Shown: positions 34,465-37,364 of the stretch, piece after piece
How the letters are laid out: every line of letters begins with the position of its first letter
Numbering within the stretch: the first letter of the stretch is position 1
Assembly: GCA_937894065.1 (NCBI GenBank)
Contig: CALCST010000007.1
Location: 1 to 37,364 of the forward strand
Direction of reading: 5' to 3'
Length of the DNA: 37,364 nucleotides
Source: an uncultured Parabacteroides sp.
GTDB lineage: Bacteria > Bacteroidota > Bacteroidia > Bacteroidales > Tannerellaceae
Program-made: the position numbers and the translations under genes
Notes under the pieces: model-generated
What the model was told of the DNA's origin: nothing
Seen by the model: the letters and a program-made list of their open reading frames with translations, nothing else
Databases searched by the model: none

Positions 34465-34495
34465 TTTGCTCTGCGCTTGCCTTTTTATATATTTG
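34465..34495 (+). promoter_or_regulatory. Consensus promoter of the ECF sigma operon
   Basis: TTTG (34465-34468), a 19-base spacer and TATATTTG (34488-34495) match the Bacteroidetes housekeeping promoter in both boxes and spacing. The predicted leader is about 100 bases. So the sigma operon has at least one promoter of the major sigma factor. Confidence 0.75.
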
Positions 34496-34528
34496 TGCGT
34501 TTTTTTTAATAATCGGTGCAGCATTTTT

Positions 34529-34542
34529 ATGAAATATTTCAT
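34529..34542. promoter_or_regulatory. 14-bp palindrome in the ECF sigma leader
   Basis: ATGAAATATTTCAT is a perfect palindrome, about 34 bases after the -7 box. It may be an operator. It is AT-rich, so chance is a fair alternative. Confidence 0.3.
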
Positions 34543-34601
34543 CATATATATGTAGTAAATATGTGTAGATGATCATAAGAGTGTAGCTAAGTAATACGCT
34601 G

Positions 34602-35132
34602 ATGGAGGAACAACAGCTAATAAATGAGTGTAAAAAAGGAAATCGTCTTGCTCAAAAAGAACTTTATGACAAATACTCCCGTAAAATGATGGGTGTTTGC
34701 CTTCGTTATATCAACGAAAAGGAAACTGCCCGCGATATATTACAGGATGGCTTTGTAAAAGTTTTTACAAGCTTAGATTCATTTTCCGGAATCGGCTCAT
34801 TCGAAGGCTGGTTGCGAAGAATATTCGTAAATTGTGCATTGGAATTCCTAAGAAAATCAGATGTATTGCGTGAAGCTACTGATTGGGATAACATAACGGA
34901 ACCTATGCCATCCGAAAGTTCAGTCATATCAGAGCTTTCTGCTTCTGATTTAATGAAACTGGTTCAGGAATTGCCAACAGGTTTCAGAATGGTCTTCAAC
35001 TTATTTGCTATTGAAGGTTATTCGCATAAAGAGATTGGAGATATGCTTAATATAACAGAAAGCACATCCCGTTCTCAATATACACGAGCCCGACAATTAT
35101 TACAAAAAAGAGTAAAAGAATTATTTGGATAG
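34602..35132 (+). CDS. RNA polymerase ECF sigma factor (sigma-70 family)
   Basis: A 176-residue sigma factor with region 2 (about 20-85: LYDKYSRKMMGVCLRYI, ARDILQDGFVKVF, FEGWLRRIFVN) and region 4 (about 115-172: LPTGFRMVFNLFAIEGYSHKEIGDMLNITESTSRSQYTRARQLL). There is no extra C-terminal domain. It directs RNA polymerase to a small regulon. The next gene starts 3 bases after its stop and encodes its likely membrane partner. Confidence 0.94.
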   Translation: MEEQQLINECKKGNRLAQKELYDKYSRKMMGVCLRYINEKETARDILQDGFVKVFTSLDSFSGIGSFEGWLRRIFVNCALEFLRKSDVLREATDWDNITEPMPSESSVISELSASDLMKLVQELPTGFRMVFNLFAIEGYSHKEIGDMLNITESTSRSQYTRARQLLQKRVKELFG

Positions 35133-35135
35133 ACC

Positions 35136-36386
35136 ATGAACGATAAGGAAAGAGACCAAATAGATGATTTGTTTCGTGACAGTTTATACAACTTTGAAGC
35201 TGAAACTGATCCGGCAGACTGGATGGCTATTGAAAGCCGTTTGCCGGAACAGGGAAAGGTTGTGTCTTTCCATAATATGATAAAATATTGGAGTGCAGCC
35301 GCAGCAATTCTGCTTATTGCTGTTTCAACAGGTGTATTTTTGTTAAGAAATGATGTGCCTGACAAAGAAATCCAAGTTCAAACTATAATAAATACAACAG
35401 AAACTCAATCTCCATCAGAAAGTAATATTCCAAATCAGAACAATATTGCTTCAGTTTCTGAAGTTAGTTCAAATAATGCTGTTGTAAAAAAGGAAAGTCA
35501 AAAGCCAAAACTTGCACTTATGGCTTATTTGGTTGATGTTCCTGAGGATGAAGATTATAGTTCAGACCTTTCTCCTGTCGAATATTCTGTTTCTGACAAT
35601 AAAGCAAACGATAAAAAGACTGTAGCAAGAAGAGCTATGGTTATGAATAATACAGAAAAGATTCAAAGTAACAATACTAAAGAGACTGCAACTATTGAAC
35701 AGAACCAGAAAACCAAATCTCGCAAATGGGGATTCGGTATGGGCGGTGGAAGTATTACTGCCGGTTCAAACAACACATTACAATCATCAGTTCTAAAAAA
35801 TACACTGGTTGACGATACTGATTTCGACAGATTGAATGCAGCATCAAATAATTCTCTGTCAACCAATGTTCCGAGCACAAATGTAAGTCATAAGATGCCA
35901 GTATCTTTTGGTCTAGGTGTGAGCTATTACTTGAACGACAGATGGGCTCTTCAAAGTGGTCTGAATTATTCAATGCTTATTTCTGACTGGGCTAGCTCCG
36001 GTATTTATCATGGAGAAACACGCCAGAAATTACATTTCATAGGTTTGCCTCTATCTGTGTCTTATAAAATTGCCGAATGGAATAAATTCCGTTGGTATGC
36101 ATCTGCCGGAGGCATGGCTGAGATAAATGTGGCGGGAAAAACTAAAACAACTCTTTATTCTGGTACAGAAAAAATGGGAACGCTTACTGAACGTACCAGA
36201 ATGAAAGAAGTATATTGGTCGCTTAATGCAAACACAGGTATAAGTTATCCTATAATAAAATTTGTAAGTGCTTTTGCTGAAGTCGGAGCAAGTTATTATT
36301 TTGATAACGGAACTGAAATAGAGACAATACATTCAGACAAACCTTTTAATGTTAATTTGAGTATTGGCCTCAGACTTGGTTTTTAA
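35136..36386 (+). CDS. Anti-sigma-like inner-membrane segment fused to outer-membrane beta-barrel domain
   Basis: A 416-residue protein with a cytosolic N-terminus (1-50, with DPADWMAIESRLPEQ, as seen in proteins paired with Bacteroidetes ECF factors). One membrane helix (about 52-70) and a low-complexity Ser/Asn/Thr/Lys linker (75-200) follow. The C-terminal part (about 205-416) looks like a PorT/OMP_b-brl type barrel (VSFGLGVSYYLNDRWALQSGLNYS) and ends in Phe, the usual barrel terminal aromatic. If both parts insert as read, it spans the whole envelope and could pass an outer-membrane signal to the sigma factor. Role by context; topology is inferred. Confidence 0.75.
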   Translation: MNDKERDQIDDLFRDSLYNFEAETDPADWMAIESRLPEQGKVVSFHNMIKYWSAAAAILLIAVSTGVFLLRNDVPDKEIQVQTIINTTETQSPSESNIPNQNNIASVSEVSSNNAVVKKESQKPKLALMAYLVDVPEDEDYSSDLSPVEYSVSDNKANDKKTVARRAMVMNNTEKIQSNNTKETATIEQNQKTKSRKWGFGMGGGSITAGSNNTLQSSVLKNTLVDDTDFDRLNAASNNSLSTNVPSTNVSHKMPVSFGLGVSYYLNDRWALQSGLNYSMLISDWASSGIYHGETRQKLHFIGLPLSVSYKIAEWNKFRWYASAGGMAEINVAGKTKTTLYSGTEKMGTLTERTRMKEVYWSLNANTGISYPIIKFVSAFAEVGASYYFDNGTEIETIHSDKPFNVNLSIGLRLGF

Positions 36387-36420
36387 AGAAATATAATTAA
36401 TAACAAATACTTAATTTAGA

Positions 36421-37203
36421 ATGAAAAAAAGAGGAATTTTGGCAACAGCTATTTGTTCTGCATTAGTGCTGTTGACTTCTTGTTTGGGTGAGACAACAAA
36501 CTCACAGCGTTTATCAGGCATGCCTGGAGTTGTTTACACAGGTGATGCCCTGAGTGGTTATAAGACATTAGTAGATATAGGTAGTTTTCCTATTTATTCA
36601 GCAACACTTGACAAAGGTGATTTATTACCAGGAGATTGTGTTGTTACAAGTTTCGAAGTAGATTACAGTTCTCCAGAAAATGCAACAGCTAATACTCAAG
36701 GATATTACAATGTAAGCTTCTCTGCATGCGAAAAGATTGACAAAGATAATTTCCGCTCATTATCTTTACCAACAGATACAACAATGATGTTGACAGGCGA
36801 GCTTCCAATTAACAACTCTGTTGAAGGAATGTATATGCATTCATATGTAAGAGGTCATCAGTTCTTGTGGCCTAGCATCAACTTACAGAAAAACCAAACA
36901 GCCCAGATGCAATTGTATGTTGACATGAGTAAAATCGAAGCATGCGATGAAGAAGAAGGTTTGAATTGCTATTCAATGTTCCTTCGTGCAGTTGAAGTTA
37001 ACGCACCAACAGATGATGACAAAACTCTGACTCTTATGCCATGTGCATTTAATGTTCAGGCATATATTGACAGAATTAATTATCTTGAAAAGGCTGAAGA
37101 CAATGATTATTATCTGATTAGAGTATATTTTGTTAAAGAATTCAAGGATAATAAACCAGTTTGGGATTACAAAACTCTTCAGATGGCTACTGTAAAAGAT
37201 TAA
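36421..37203 (+). CDS. Uncharacterised lipoprotein downstream of the ECF sigma pair
   Basis: A 260-residue lipoprotein (basic start MKKRG, LLTSC, Cys21). The mature part is mostly beta-strand-like, with several Cys (for example in GDCVV, EACDEEEGLNC and MPCAF) that could form disulfides. No catalytic motif was recognised. It lies 34 bases after the barrel gene and ends at a strong terminator, so it is probably the third member of the sigma operon and either a target or an accessory sensor. Function unknown. Confidence 0.7.
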   Translation: MKKRGILATAICSALVLLTSCLGETTNSQRLSGMPGVVYTGDALSGYKTLVDIGSFPIYSATLDKGDLLPGDCVVTSFEVDYSSPENATANTQGYYNVSFSACEKIDKDNFRSLSLPTDTTMMLTGELPINNSVEGMYMHSYVRGHQFLWPSINLQKNQTAQMQLYVDMSKIEACDEEEGLNCYSMFLRAVEVNAPTDDDKTLTLMPCAFNVQAYIDRINYLEKAEDNDYYLIRVYFVKEFKDNKPVWDYKTLQMATVKD

Positions 37204-37227
37204 TAAACTGTAGTTATATACATTTAC

Positions 37228-37284
37228 AAAAACATCGGTAAATAGTTTCCTAATATTGTTATGGAATTATTTACCGATGTTTTT
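37228..37284 (+). terminator. Intrinsic terminator of the ECF sigma operon
   Basis: Arms 37228-37244 and 37268-37284 form a perfect 17-bp stem (AAAAACATCGGTAAATA and complement), extended by five more pairs including G-U to 37249/37263. A T run closes it. The A run on the other side would let it act on both strands. Confidence 0.9.
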
Positions 37285-37317
37285 TACAAAAGATGCCGAT
37301 GTTTCAAATAAATGATA

Positions 37318-37364
37318 TGACCCCCAAAAGTTGGACGGTTTAACATTATATTAGGAGGCGGACT
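37318..37364. mobile_element. Left end of a probable IS3-type insertion sequence, truncated by window
   Basis: TGACCCCCAAAAGTTGGAC at 37318-37336 matches the TG-starting terminal repeat with CCCCCAAAAGTTGGAC known from many IS3-family (IS150-like) elements. It is followed by a Shine-Dalgarno-like AGGAGG (37354-37359), as expected before orfA. No transposase codon is inside the window, so the element type rests on the terminal repeat alone. Confidence 0.65.

Noticed and set aside
34441..34495. Terminator after the GHL10 gene
   Set aside because: The possible stem from GCAGA to TCTGC has several mismatches in the middle, and the region is better explained as the sigma promoter.

Overview
The window comes from an AT-rich Bacteroidales chromosome, probably the Bacteroides/Prevotella/Phocaeicola group. 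Three things point there. Several promoters fit the Bacteroidetes form TTTG-N19-TAnnTTTG; the best is at 34465-34495. There is a one-protein hybrid two-component sensor with an AraC-type output domain. Families typical of the order are present: DUF4491, LptE, DUF5715, GHL10, and an ECF sigma factor followed by an anti-sigma/beta-barrel protein. Genes from the left edge to about 19 kb and from 20.4 to 26.3 kb run on the minus strand. The M23 peptidase at 19.3 kb and everything after 26.8 kb run on the plus strand.

Layout. (1) 1-460: 5' part of a tRNA-Ser(UGA) and a small DUF4491 membrane protein. (2) 0.68-11.95 kb: a carbohydrate-degradation locus with a cellulase-like enzyme, a GH28, a GH43 with a C-terminal carbohydrate-binding module, a 1351-residue hybrid two-component system (HTCS) and a GH26-GH28 fusion. 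No SusC/SusD pair is visible. The set suggests a pectin-type (rhamnogalacturonan-like) and possibly mannan-containing plant polysaccharide. Paired TGTTAC half-sites lie upstream of the GH43 and GH26-GH28 genes and could be HTCS operators. (3) 12.27-18.94 kb: an RND efflux operon (adaptor, pump, outer-membrane factor) with an LpxA-type acyltransferase as likely last gene. (4) 19.34-20.19 kb: an M23 endopeptidase lipoprotein on the plus strand, ending at a bidirectional terminator. (5) 20.42-26.33 kb: eight close-packed minus-strand genes. Four look like a lipid head-group pathway (TagD-like cytidylyltransferase, SDR, CDP-alcohol phosphotransferase, acyltransferase). The other four are a sigma-54 activator, LptE, a TPR-like protein and SecG. 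(6) 26.33-26.8 kb: an intergenic region with a 21-bp-periodic array of dyads. (7) 26.8-34.4 kb: an M15-like DUF5715 lipoprotein, FtsK, LolA, TrxB, a GDPD phosphodiesterase and a GHL10 glycosidase. An inverted pair of dispersed repeat elements brackets ftsK-lolA-trxB. (8) 34.5-37.2 kb: an ECF sigma factor, a protein combining an inner-membrane helix with a C-terminal outer-membrane barrel, and a lipoprotein. (9) 37.32 kb to the end: what looks like the left end of an IS3-type insertion sequence.

Many genes serve the envelope: LPS transport and lipid A acylation, lipoprotein transport, secretion, peptidoglycan hydrolysis, efflux and phospholipid head groups. The best candidates for undescribed biology are the lipid head-group cluster with its altered CDP-alcohol phosphotransferase motif, the 21-bp-phased dyad array, and the GH26-GH28 fusion with its candidate HTCS operators. 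All functions are read from motifs; no database search was run.
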